A DNA stretch of 64,000 bases from Marsupella aquatica. Its lineage: Eukaryota; Marchantiophyta. Location: positions 15,686,001 to 15,750,000 of the forward strand of contig OZ316892.1 in NCBI GenBank assembly GCA_973895155.1. The letters are read 5' to 3'. The translations under genes and the position numbers were made by a program. The notes under the pieces are model-generated. The model had not been told where the DNA came from. It saw only the letters and a list, made by a program, of their open reading frames with translations, and made no database searches. This document shows, piece by piece, positions 33,986-45,882 of this stretch (positions are counted from its first letter, which is position 1; every line of letters starts with the position of its first letter).

Positions 33986-35106
33986 GTAAATGCAAATTGA
34001 TTTTACTTGAGCTGAAATTTGTTCAGGTAAGCACTAACAACATTATTCACGCACTAAGAAAGTTTCAGCTCAAACCATAGCCTACAACCCCTCCAATTTG
34101 ATGTGAATTTTCAGTTGCAATCTACAAATTGAAATCAAGAATGGAAGGTTGTCAATAGCAAAACACACATCAAATGGATTTGACTTGAGCTGAAAATTGT
34201 TTAAACCACAACTCGGGGTATAGAAGGACCCCGAGCCCTGCCCCCGCTCGTGCCACTCTGCACATTGGGTCAAAGTCCAGTTTGAACTCAAGGGACTAAC
34301 TGGGGTCAGCAGGGCCGCTCCCCCTTCCCCCCCACCAGCCCTAGATCGCAAAAAGCTGCCCCTGCAAGCTGCTCGCCTCCTCTCGCACTCCTCCCACCAA
34401 GCTTTTGGCTGCCATAGCCCTGTCCCCCTTGCGCCCATGCTTGCACTAGTCCCTTTGAGCTTTTGGCTGCCATAGCCAGCCACAGTGTACCCATGCTTGT
34501 TGCGCATCGACTGCCCCTAGTTGTTGTTGCCATTGAATCGATTTGTTGCTGAAGTTTGATGCATACTCGGCTGTTGCTGCTTCTTCAACTCGCTGCTATT
34601 GAGGCTGTTGCTGCTGAGGCTCGCTGCTGCCTCCCAGCTGAATGTTTGGCCTCCTCCCTTCAAGCTTACGGCTGCCAGAACTGTTGAGAACTGGCGAACT
34701 GGCGGAGCTGAAAGATGAGGGTTTGAGGTAGTTAGGGATTGTGTTGCAGTGGGATTTCTGGAAGTTTGGGATCTGCTAGTGTTTTCCCCCTGGATGGGAG
34801 GAGGATTCGCTATCAACGAGGCTTTTTGGGGGGATTTTGGTCGGCACTAAGTTCTTCAACAATCTAAAGACCTTGTATTGAGAAAATAAGGAAGGCGATG
34901 ACATCAGGGTTCCCAAACACTCCCGCGGATCCAAACCTCTCGAGTTGCTATCATTGCCTGAAGATTTACTACAGAACAAGCAAGCAAGAGTATTGGAGGG
35001 ATCTGCTAGGCTGGTGAGAGGGTAATGCAAGGTAGGAGACTGGCAGTAAAGAAGAAGATTAGCGAGCTCAGGACGACGATTATAGGTTTTGGAGGATTTT
35101 TGAGCC
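33986..35106. other. Spacer before the LINE, no supported gene
   Basis: It contains scattered minus-strand ORFs of low complexity (Ser, Asn, Gln) and repeated words related to TTTCAGCTCAA (33997, 34066, 34180). The 5' end of the LINE may lie within it, but I see no diagnostic boundary. Confidence 0.3.
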
Positions 35107-35624
35107 AGGAAACGCAAGGAGTGGCTTGGGGTGAGAAGGGAGAATCAGGGCGGGGGAAGATTTCCTTATCAAGGTCTTACTTGTGGGCGTGGAATTTTGA
35201 TTAATCGTGAAGGTCGAGTGGTGTTTTACTATGAATTCCATGGAAAGCCAAGCTGTGTTCCACTGACTTCGTGGTGGAACATCCCTTATTTTGTGGCACT
35301 CGGACACGCGGCTTGGGGTATTGGTATTGGAGGCTGAAGCTCTGGGTGAGGTGAGGGTGAGTATTGCTGGATCTAGCGTCTTTCCAAACTTGTGGAGTGG
35401 ATTAGAACTTCCACTGGAGAAGCTTGGTAATATTGCTCATGGGAATGCGATTGCTATTTCCGCTCAATCAGGAGGAATTGGATACAGGGTACTTCTGGGT
35501 TGGGCAGCCGATGTGCTGCTTGAAGTCTACATAAGAGAGGACCAAGAGTGCGGGCAGCATGGTTGCGTTTGGGGCGAGTCAAGCATCTGAACCAACGGGA
35601 TTCTTTGGGAAGTAGTAATTACTG

Positions 35625-37456
35625 ATGGATGTCAACGATCGGAATGGCGGGGCTGAGTGGGGACAACAGGACGAATCCTTTGGGACACGAGAGGCAATGG
35701 GGGTTTGGGGCCATGTACCATCTTCTGTCCGTGTGCCTGGCTACGAGCAATTCAGCAGGCAAGATTCTCGGAGCTCTCCGTTTACCGAAGGCGGTCGTGG
35801 CCCTACGTCTCTTGCAATGCGGCACTTGACACAAACAATTCATCCGGCCTTTGATCTCACGCCAATACCAGCTCTTGAGAACCAACGGTACTACCAGAAT
35901 GCCCGATACCATTCAACTGCGGGGAGGGGTCAAACGAATGTGCATGCTAAGCGATTTGACAAATTTGCTCAGGCTGGAGGAAATAAGGGCGTTACTGGTG
36001 AAACAAGGACTCGGGCAAGCGATAGACAAGCGAAGATGAAGGGTGATTCAGGTCCGTCGTTTGTTGCACATGAGAATGATGGTGAGCCGGCGGCTGTTTC
36101 GGCTGAATGTGTCAACATTCTGAAGGTTATTGCTGACAATTCAAGGGGCGATTGGAGCACCAAACTGTATACACAGGTGCAATGGAGCCTGGAGGAGGCT
36201 GCAAGCAATGTGAGACAACTGTATAATTGTGGCATGCTGTGCTTTTTTACGGATCGGGCCCCTATGCTGCCCACCTTTCGTGGTTGGGTGGTGGCGCATA
36301 TGGTAGAAGAAAGGAACTGGCCGGTGATACAAGTAAAATTTGTGGGGAAAAACTACTACTTGGTAGTTTTTTAAAATGCTGATCATTGAGCCATGGCATT
36401 AACATCGGCCCCATGCTTCCTAGATTGTAAGTTTGTGTTTACCTTCCCGTGGGACCTGACCTTTGATGTTCGTTCAGAGCGATTCACAAAACTGACGGTG
36501 TGGATAGAGCTACCATTTCGGACTTGGTGCTGGAAGGCTGCAGATTGAAAATTGCGGAATCGTTGGGTAAAGTCCTTCACTACTTCTAGGGGGAAGAAGA
36601 ATATAGTTCCTTCCCTCATGATAGGGCTTGCATATTATGGGACACAGCGAGGGAGGTGCCCTGCAGCGCTAGGGTGAGCATCACGGAAAGTATACATATT
36701 TGGCAGCCAATCCTCTTTAAAAACATTATGTATCACTGCTTTAAATGTAATAAGAAGGGTCATCTTGCGAGGGATTGCAGGGAGGGAATGGATCCTCCCT
36801 GCTCTACTGCGAGGGAGGGCCAAGAAGGAGCTAACCCCTCGAAGGAACTTGATGAGGTGGCGGAGGGTGACCCTGTGGAGGTTTTACAAGAACAACGGGC
36901 TGCTAATCTGAGGGCTCGGACCAGGGAGGTCCCGGTTGCTAAGGCAGCAGTGGCACTTGTGGTTTCAGACTTGAATGCAATGGAGAATCTAATGGAATGG
37001 TTGGGAGGAGGTGCCAACCTTATTCCACTGCAGCAACAGACTTTGGTGGAGAAAGCAATTGGGCAGGATTCAGTGACGGGGGTGGTTCAGCCAGTGGGAT
37101 TGAGCACTCCGTCTACTAGCGAGCAGGAATCGGCTATGCCTGACCAGCCTAGGCTTTATTCTCTGGATGTTGAAGCCAAGAGCTTTGCTCTTGGAGGAGG
37201 TATGACTGCAATTGTGGCCAGTGCTGCTCCCTCTGGTTCACCCATTGGGAGTGTGGATCCTGATGCATACTCTTATCATGGCGACACTGACATGGAGTTA
37301 TCGGAATATGAAGCTTATGTCACAAGCAAAGGGAAGGAACGAGCCAAGAAAATTGATAAAAGAACCCCACCGGTGTCTAAGAAGGATAAATCTATGCAGG
37401 AAGCAAAAAAGCAACGCTCTATCCAGTTCTCACTTAGGCATGTGGTGGGAGCGTAG
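35625..37456 (+). pseudogene. LINE ORF1: DUF4283-like RNA-binding protein with zinc knuckle
   Basis: Two frame blocks form a plant LINE ORF1. 35625-36374 ends in NWPVIQVKFVGKNYYLVVF. After a frame break and stops, the pattern TVWIELPFRTW..ESLGKVLHY..DRACILWDTA follows, as expected for DUF4283. 36656-37456 carries the CCHC knuckle CFKCNKKGHLARDC (36738-36779) and a hydrophilic C-terminal region. This protein is normally the nucleic-acid chaperone of the element. Stops at about 36374-36600 make it a pseudogene. Confidence 0.75.
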
Positions 37457-37722
37457 GGGACCCGGAGGATGGTGGCGGCAGTGGAGGTGAGAACATTCCC
37501 AATACTGGAGAGAGGATAGTTCCGATGGACGGTATTGACGAAACAGCTAATGTACATTCAGCTGTGGAGCGTATCCCGGATACACAGATGGAGAAGGTGG
37601 AAGAAGTGACTCCTGTGAGGATGGTTGTTGACCGAATTGGAGGGGTGACAAAGGGCTTCTCCCCGGGGGATCAGGCACGGATCTAGTCCTGTGGCAAAGG
37701 TGGAGGCTGAGCAGGGAAGAAT

Positions 37723-39584
37723 ATGGCTCATCAAGTGCGGATTGCCTCCTGGAATGTATGCGGATTATGCGAGCCAAACAGGAAGACAGTGGTAAAAAAT
37801 TGGGTGGAAGCGGGGAAAGGATGGATTGACGTACTAGCATTGCAAGAAATTAAGGCTGATCGATTCCGTCTGGATATTGCTTTACGTGCTATTTTGCCAG
37901 ACTACCAACATCTCTCGGCTGAATCTAATGATGGGAGGGGCGGTTTGCCGCTGCTTATCCATCCGGAACTGAAAGTAGTTGCTTCTGGGAGGGCTGAGCT
38001 AGGAAGAGCGGTATGGGCCCTAGTTTTGTTGGGAGAGATTAAATTTGGAATTGTCAGCACATATGCCCCAAACTCCCCCCGATTAAGGGCCACTCTATGG
38101 CACGACCTTAAACTGATGCTTCCACAGGAAAATTGGATTATCTATGGGGATTTCAATATGATTGAACTACGCAAGGATTCCACTGGCACTGCACCTTTGA
38201 TTAAGGGACGTGAAGCAGAATTTTGGAGATTCTTAAAGGTTAGATTTAATCTGGTGGATGCTTTTGCGATGGCTGGGGTGACCAAGGGCGCTCGTTATAC
38301 TTGGCGCTATAATCATAGGGATGCCTTGGTTCAATCCTGTTTGGATCGTTTCTATCTAAGTGAGCAAGGGGAATGGATAGAGGAAGTCAGTGAGTTGTGG
38401 CATGATGGAGGTTTGGCATTGTCTGATCACGACCCGGTAGTGTTGATTGTGCGGATAGCAGTTCTTGAGACAGGGGATAACATAGGGCCAAGAGTGAAAC
38501 TCTTTAAGGCTAATCCTGAGATTGTAAGATGTAGGAGTAATATGGAGGCACTAGAGAGCGCATGGGTTACTGGGAGGGGAAATGGCACCGATCCCCTTCT
38601 GAATTTTGAGAGAGCAAGTGCGCGTTTACGGAAGGTATATACTACGATCCAAGCTTCACCTAAGGATCGGGCAATGGATTTGGCAATCTTGCGGAATGAA
38701 CTACGAGCTCTCAAGTTGTCAATAATAGAGGAACACACAGAGGAGGATTTGAGAGACTATGTGGATGCAGAAGATGCATTACACGCAGCAGAATTAGAAG
38801 AAGCTCATTGTGGAAGAAGGTTGGCAAGGGTAAAGTGGTTGGGGGAAGGTGACGAGCCATTCAAGTTCTATTTTGCCACCACCAGGGCTAAACGTGTGCG
38901 AGAGGCCATGGTGCGGTTGGTGGTTGACGGTGGCAAGGAGCTGACAGACCCAGCTCGTATCCTTGCTGAGGTGGTTGAATGTTGTGAAGAGCTTTATGCC
39001 CCGAGGACTTTACCGGGGACTGACCAGATGGACACCTTAAGGGCGTGCAAGAAGCTTCATGCACATACGCAGTACGCACTCACTGCTGCTGAAATTGCTT
39101 GACTGGAGGGTCTACCAAATGATAAGGAAATACAAGAGGTGTTATGGATGCTGCCAAGAGATAAAGCTCCTGGACCGGATGGCCTAACGGCGGAGGTGTA
39201 CCGTGCTTGTTGGCACTTCATCCAGGTGGACCTGATCACCATGATGCAAGAGTATTGGCTTACGGGTAGCTTGCTGCAGGGATCAAAGAAGGAATCATCA
39301 AATTCATCCCTAAGAAGCCTGACAAGCGCTTCTTGAGGGACTGGCACCCACTGACTATGCTGAATACGATTTATAAGCTAATTGCAAAATTTTTGGCTTT
39401 ATGGTTGAAATTGATTCTGCCTAAACTGATTAGCCCACAGCAAACTGGGTTCATCCCGGGTCGGAACATCCTTGAGAATATCTCCCTAGCCTAGCTTACT
39501 TGTGACTGGGTAAGAAATCGTAAACAGAAATTGTTATTCCTGAAGTTGGACTTTGAGAAGGCGTTTGATCGTGTGAATCACATG
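37723..39584 (+). pseudogene. LINE ORF2 5' part: AP endonuclease and start of reverse transcriptase
   Basis: The frame at 37723-39102 encodes the endonuclease: ASWNVCGL, LQEIKADR, YAPNSP, a GDFNM catalytic motif (about 38148) and ALSDHDPVV with the catalytic His. After a TGA at 39100 the reverse transcriptase begins: LPRDKAPGPDGLTAE, then (after a frameshift near 39290) QQTGFIPGRNILENISLA and LKLDFEKAFDRVNH. An in-frame TAG (about 39493) and the MULE-B insertion at 39585 also break it. Confidence 0.85.
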
Positions 39585-39621
39585 GAGGCTTTTCACGATG
39601 ACAGCAAACAGCAATCACATG
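39577..39621. repeat. 37-bp tandem duplication at the left edge of MULE-B
   Basis: The 8-bp target word ATCACATG (39577-39584) is followed by the first 29 bp of the MULE terminal repeat (39585-39613). Then ATCACATG appears again (39614-39621) and the full element begins at 39622. It looks like a footprint of an abortive or repeated end-joining event. Confidence 0.8.
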
Positions 39622-39654
39622 GAGGCTTTTCACGATGACAGCAAACAGCAAACA
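39622..39654 (+). repeat. Left terminal inverted repeat of MULE-B
   Basis: Pairs in register with the reverse complement of 55355-55387. The inner 19 bp differ only by three C/T changes. Confidence 0.82.
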
Positions 39655-40200
39655 ATAAAGCTCATAGCAGCAAATGTCTGCACCAAAAAAATCTTCCCTA
39701 ATCCGACATCTCTCGTAAAATGAGATCGAAACCTCTAAAATCCATCATTTTGAAACACATCGTAATACTAGCGCCCAACGCTATAGTCCTAAAACAGTCC
39801 AAAATACCCGAAACCTCATTCAAAACATCTATTTGCAAAAGTATCCCCAAAAACATATGTATACTAGTGCCCGACGCTAGTATACAGACCTCAATAACAG
39901 ACTTAAAAACAGAGATCAACTAAAGACCATCAGATGCCAATTGATGAAACATTGGGAAAGGGGGAAGTCATATTCTAATATCACCAAATTGTAATACATC
40001 CCAAGTTAAGATTGTCCGCTTCACAGAGGAAAGTTTAGTCAAAAAACAATGTGGACAGTCCGTCTCGCTTTATAAACACCCATCAATATTACATGTGTTC
40101 ACAATAGTGCCAAGCGCTATTTTGTAAAATAGCCAATATCTATATCCCCAAAATATATTTTTAAAGTCTGGCTAGCCATCACATTTTGAATCAGTCGAAT
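39655..40200. other. Left subterminal region of MULE-B
   Basis: AT-rich non-coding DNA between the left terminal repeat and the 3' end of the accessory gene. It contains three B-type palindromes (39769, 39865, 40105). Short ORFs here look spurious. Confidence 0.5.
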
Positions 40201-43200
40201 CTAGTTCTGATTCTTCTTTATACTTTGTGATCTATCAATAGACTCAGCTTCGTCGTCTACATACTTGCTCGGGACGATGTCATCAACATAGCGATTCTTC
40301 ATAAACTTTCTATCAGAGCCCCTTTTGAGCCTCAGGCCTTTGCTTTCCCAAGTCAGCATTCTCACAGAATCTGCTTTTCGAGCCACCTTTTCTGCATAAG
40401 AAGGCAAGACAAACGGCTTCTCCGGGGTTTCTATTGCATTCCTTGCGACTTTCCTCCGTAGTTGAAAGCGCTTCTGGAGATTCCACTCAGACCTGGAAAG
40501 TTGAATCCGATATCTTTAGTCGGGTCCGGGAAAATGGTGGAATGTTGGAGACACTAACGTCACACTTCAAAAGAAAAAAAAGACAGGGAAGCTGAAGATC
40601 ATTACTCAAAAGACTCTTCACTATCCTCAGATTCAGAAGACCCAAGGTTCACCACTTTCTTGGAGGCCCCACCATCTTTGGACTGTTGCGTACCATCGCC
40701 TCCATCATTGTCCTCATCAAAATCAAAATTAAGCACAGCACGGGGTCTGTCCTGCTTCTTACTCCCCACCTGCCGGTGCGGAGGCGTGGACGTGGAGGTC
40801 TCATTATTCTTGAGAAGTCCAAAGAAAACTTTTGTGGCAGTGTCAAGAAACTCTTTACGATTTTCAATCCCGACTACAAACCTCCCACAATGATCTCCAG
40901 CAACAAATGTACTTCCGGCCCCAACAGTCCAGTCCATGACAATATCCCCAGGGAGGGTAATTAATTCTAAAACGGATTGCATGAAACCCACAGGCAGCCT
41001 TGAATTCCCGGCGAACGCAAGCTCCGGCAGAGGATCATTTTTTGGCACGGGAAAACCAATGAGATTGGTTATTGAAGGATCCTCTGTATGTGAAAGAGGC
41101 CGAAATTTGGGATCCTTAGGGACCCTACCTTTGGACGAAACACGCCCAAAAACATTGAGAGTGAGCGTAAAAATTTGCACATCGAATAACGTTTTGTTCA
41201 TAATAAACATCAGATGCTACGTTGAGAATACGGAAACATTTCACGAAGAGGATATTCCACACTAGCGCCTGGTGCTAGCGTCGCCGTCAATCTCCAAAGG
41301 AGGACACCAAACAGAAACTTTGGAATAGCGTCAGGCGCTACTATACATACCTGCATATCCGAGCGAGGCCTGTACATTGGAGTGCCCATGACAACATTGT
41401 GTGTCGAGATACATTGGAATTTCTGTGAATCTTGACAAGGTGCAATGACCTCGGAAACTTGGTCATAGTCGCCTCTATGCAAAATTGCTAGCAATCCATC
41501 ATCTGCTAGGAAAGGATCCATTGTTCTGAAAAAGGCACTTGGAATCGTATAATCTTGAAGGTTCCATTTAGGAACCTTCCTATCCACAAGTATTGGTTTC
41601 AACCTAGTCGGAAGATATATGAAACCAGCATCAACTCCAAAAGCTCTTTCTTTTCCCCCTCGGACAACCCCTTTTGCTCGATCCCTAGACTTCACCAGAT
41701 CTTTCCCCCAACCTTCAATATTAGAAACCCAGTCCGGCTTTTCTCCCTTGTTAAACAGGGAATCAAAACATTCTGTAACACTCGACTCCACAAAACAATG
41801 TCGAGTACACTTTTGTTTGAAATTCCCCACATCTCTTTGCAATCCAGTAGACGCAACTGAATCTCGGGACGAAGATCCGAGCCTATCCTCAAGTGTTCCT
41901 CTCTTTTTCTTCTTCTTTGTACTTGTCGCGTCCACTGGAACCACTGCCTTTCCACTCTCCCCAGGGGTTCCCTGATCTGGTGTATTTTCCGCACCAGTGT
42001 TAGCTTCAGAGGCCTGAGGAGTAGCATCCTCTTTTACATCACTGGTAGCATCCAACTTCCTTCCCCCTGAAAGACGGAGAGACATTACTCAATGGAACTA
42101 GTTCTCATAATAGCGCTCGGTGCTAGTATCAATTGGGGGAAAATACGTCAAACAAACAAGAGCGGGAATACTTTACTGAATCCTAAGAGGCAAACTTACG
42201 TTTTTTAAGCGATCGAGTTGATTCACTGGGAGCTGCAGATTCATTCTTGGCCTTCACTCTTGGCTTTCGGCTCCGGTCAACATGCACGACGACTGTCTCG
42301 CATTTCTTCTGCAGTTCAGTTGTCAAAGCGTCCACTTCAATCGCAAGACCCTACTTCATCTCTGATATGTACCTTGCTGGGATTTGCGACTTCTGTAACT
42401 TCATGAAAGCGTCTTTCTCCACCTCGTCGAAAGGCAGATCCCATTTGCCAGTGTCAAGATACCATGGGCAGTGGAGTCTCTCCCACTCTGACAAGGCGTG
42501 AGGTGGGAACTTTCCCTCAGCTGGGTACATCAAATACAGATCAAGAAGGTGGTCACCATCTTTGATAATCACCCACTTTTGAAATGCACCAGGGTAAGCC
42601 CACAAAACCTCAGGAGATCGCAACTCCATCCACATGTAGAAACGGTAAAGTATCGCTTGGCTCGTTTCCGGTTCCGCTCAGTGTAGTCCTCCTTGTCTGC
42701 ATACTTTGATGGCCACATTATGTTGAAAAATTTAGCCTTGACAAGGTCTCCAAATGATTTGAATTCTTCGATAATGGACTTCATGAGAACATCCAGGGAC
42801 TCACAACCAGACTTGACAAGACGATCATCTGGCATGCGATCCAAAACCTGCTCGAGCGAGGTGAGGATCAATCCAGTAGCAATTTCCTCCATTGAATTCC
42901 ATATATGCCAGGTATGGCACCATTGTTTTACAGGATCGTTGTTCACACTAGCCAGATGAAAGAACTGTTTCCGAATCTCCGGAGTGCAATGGGCAACGAG
43001 AAGGGTACACCTTAACTTTGGATCCAGATAAGTAACTGCAATAAACAGACGAGCACGGTCCATAGTGCAAACAACTGTATCGGGCTTTTTTTCTCTTTTG
43101 TTCTTCTCTGTGATGGGAAACATTTTGGCACATGTAGCCAAGTAGTCACCAAAATCAGGGTGCAGCAATGGAGTGATCTTTGTTACTTTGATAGCCTAGT

Positions 43201-44366
43201 CTTTTGTCGCTTCCTTCATCATAGCTTCATGCCTCTTCTGCGTCTCCTCTTCGGACCACGGAGTCCCCTGGGCGGCTGCAAAATCCATGTCCACTTTGAA
43301 CTGGTTTGTGTAAGATTTAATCTTGTTCTCACACAAAATGTAGATGAGCACGTCTTGTGGCATCTTGTGTGTATACCAAGAACCCTTTCGAGTCTTCTTT
43401 CGAATGGCTTCAAACTTAGCATAACTCGTAGCATCAATTAGGGGTTTGTAGTGCTCTAGGTCACGGGATAAAAGACGAGAGATCAAGAATCCAAGACGGC
43501 TCGACCACAACTTGTCCCAACCTACGTCAAAATTTAAATGTAAATTAGCAGAGCCGGGCGCTAGTAAAACACCAAAGATAATATCACATCCAAAATCCAT
43601 CTTGAACTAGTACGTCATATTAAATGAGGTTGTCCTGAGGAATGGCTTACTGGTTGACAACGTGCATGGCAGCCTCGAGCTCCACGAGGGAACCTTTATC
43701 TCCATTGAAAACAATGCAAGTCACACGAGGGTGGTACTTAATGTTGTCCGGATGCTCTACTGTCACAATCGACCACGAATACAAATGGTGATTTCCATCA
43801 AAGACACAAAACATCTTGTCCTTCAAAACTCTGAAATCAGGATCAGCGTCACACTCTTCTTCGAACTTGTCATTCTCGGCAACCCAGATTGGGTCCCAAG
43901 AGGCTCTAATCTCATTAGTGCAAATCTGTGGAACCCCATCCGCATTCGTTGGCTGTACGTAAAATGGCATGCCCATGCGCGAATTGTATCCAAAAATCCG
44001 GAATGACTCCTTCAATTTGTCGATGGAGGCGCTCTGCTTTTGCAATGTCCGCACCACTTCCATATGAATCAATCAACATAGAGGAATTTGTGGAGGCTCC
44101 TTCTCCAATCCTTTGAAATCTTTCCCAAAGGACAAGACATGCTTGGAAATGTAATCGTCCATTGAAAGTCCAGCAACACCGAAATCAACTCGAGCAACTT
44201 CCTCAGTCGTGTCCATTCTCCCCCTTCTTGATCGCGCAGTCGGAAGAGTTGAGCCAATGTCTGAATGTGAATAAGACGCAGCGGACCGAGTCACGCGATG
44301 GGTGTACACAGAACCTGAAAAAGAGGACTGTGAGGACTCAGAATGACCGGCATGACTATCTCCCAT
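40201..44366 (-). pseudogene. MULE-B accessory gene: ParB-like region fused to an N4/N6 DNA methyltransferase-like region
   Basis: Five inferred exons, from 5' to 3': 44366-43651, 43521-42200, 42066-41351, 41216-40606, 40492-40201; introns 113-134 bp with GTAAG-type donors and AG acceptors. About 1200 codons. Exon 1 holds a short Ser-rich ORF ending PPQIPLC-stop, then the ParB-like segment FCVFDGNHHLYSW..HPRV. Exon 2 contains KQWCHTWHIWNSMEE and CPWYLDTGKWD, conserved with MULE-A. Exons 3-4 resemble class beta DNA methylases (PF01555-like): MDPFLADDGLLAILHRGD, then PGDIVMDWTVGAGSTF and GRFVVGIENRKEF, i.e. the SAM-binding D..xGxG and GIE. The catalytic DPPY-type motif is not evident (VDRKVPKW at that place). 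Breaks: frameshifts near 43475 and 42645, TAG near 43199 and 42349. Exons 3-5 are open. Confidence 0.72.
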
Positions 44367-45480
44367 CCTCGTATTACCCCACTAAGAGATGGCGATGGCG
44401 TTGAGCAGAATGTTGGACAGTATCGTACAACTCTCCCAGAGCCCCTGATCCAGTACGGAGCAACAGGCTCAGGTATAGAATGTCACGCTTGAACAGGCTG
44501 CTCCAGGAGAATCACGTCTCTCCCACGAGCGCCAAGCCTCCTCAGAAGGTTAAGACATGGAGTATCGAGCACATTAGAGTGTTGCTCAACGGTAACACCA
44601 ACAGATCTCAACACTTGGAAGATTACCGTTGGACCAGAAACCGTCTTATGTGACCAGCAATCCTCAAGGTTACGCGTGACTAGCAATCCTCAGTGTTATC
44701 GTTAAAATATGACCGTTGATCGTTTTGGCCTTATTGATAGCGCCAAGCGCTAGCAAAAACAACTCCATTTTACCTGATTTAAACTACTAATTTCAATAGC
44801 GCCGAGCGCTAACAAATCTTCCACGTATATATATTTTACACAATTCAAATGGAATTCATGGATAGATGGACAAAATGGACATTATTAGGATCATTTTATC
44901 CGTAAGCGTTATTAGCGCTCGGCGCTATCATAAATTGCATCCAAATCAATGTTACTCATCACGAGAGAGTAATACAAACTCTTACATATCCACAAATATT
45001 TAAGAATCCATCTGGTATTAGAAGCATAAGTTTGAGCATTCCAATGCTAGCGCCGAGCGCTAATATGGAACCTGTCACGGGTAATACCACTCCATCAAAA
45101 ACTACAAGCATTACGAAGACTTTCAAAAGACATTTGGTGAAAAGATTTACTCACTTCCGTAAGGCAAAACATCAAAAAACACAAACTGAATAATGAAAAA
45201 TGCGTAAGGGAATGGCTAATAGATCAAACTCCATTTAATGGTATGGGCTTTACTTCACAAAGTCTCAAAATATTGAGTAAAAACATGAGAGTAACCTCCC
45301 AATAGATTCCGAGACTATCGTGCTGGCAAAAGATTGACTACCATTTCTAACATCACTACATCAACTGGTCGTGGCTGTCAACATCAAACTCCACCAAATG
45401 AGGTTGGTAATCTACTCAGGACTACTGGGTTCTCCAGGATCAGACGGTCCATGCGTTAATCTCCAGGATCAGTTGATCAG
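44367..45480. promoter_or_regulatory. Upstream region of the MULE-B accessory gene
   Basis: Non-coding. It contains an inverted pair CAACGGTAA / TTACCGTTG (about 44588-44632) and four B-type palindromes spaced 59-135 bp apart (44738-45062), the densest cluster in the element. It should include the accessory-gene promoter. Confidence 0.45.
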
Positions 45481-45882
45481 TTAATCTTCCCACCAGCTTG
45501 GCTTGTACGCGTCCGAATCATCGTTGGAATCGCTAGAACCAACGCCCCAGCGAAACCCACCCCAACTGCAAAAGGAGTTGTCGTTGGACCCCGACTCGTC
45601 GTGGGTCCCTGCATCATCGTCTGTATCCTCGCCTTCACTTGAAGAACTTTTTCCATGTCTAGGTGACGGGTGCGACGAAGATAAGCCCGCCTTTGACACC
45701 CGACATTTCTACGCGATGGGTGCGGATACAACTCGGGTTTTTGCAATTACTTTCCCCTTCGCCGAGATTGGGACGTTTGAATGAGAAGGAGGCTTCGTGA
45801 GAGACTTCTCCTCAGCGCCCTCTCCATCGCTGCCGCTTTGAAATGTAACCTGCGCCTTCCCCTTAGCTCGTGGTGGAGCCAT
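45481..45882 (-). pseudogene. Small acidic ORF (133 codons) with one in-frame TAG
   Basis: Starts at an ATG (45882-45880) with MAPPRAKGKAQVTFQSGSDG, and ends KPSWWED followed by TAA. One in-frame TAG (45711-45709) splits it after SAPIA. The protein is hydrophilic: a basic N-terminus, then Ser/Asp/Glu-rich with EGEDTDDDAG and an aromatic, Gly-rich GGFRWGVG. It lies between the two divergent MULE genes on the accessory-gene strand. No known domain; it could be a third element protein. The TAG could be a C-to-T change of CAG. Confidence 0.45.

Larger units (their letters stand above)
35107..39584 (+). mobile_element. L1-type LINE, 5' part (ORF1 and start of ORF2)
   Basis: Non-LTR retrotransposon with plant-type ORF1 (DUF4283-like plus CCHC), AP endonuclease and the N-terminal half of the reverse transcriptase. 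It is split at 39584 by MULE-B and resumes at 55396 with the same protein context (FDRVNH / MYIWETM). The 5' boundary is uncertain. No LTRs are seen. Confidence 0.8.
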
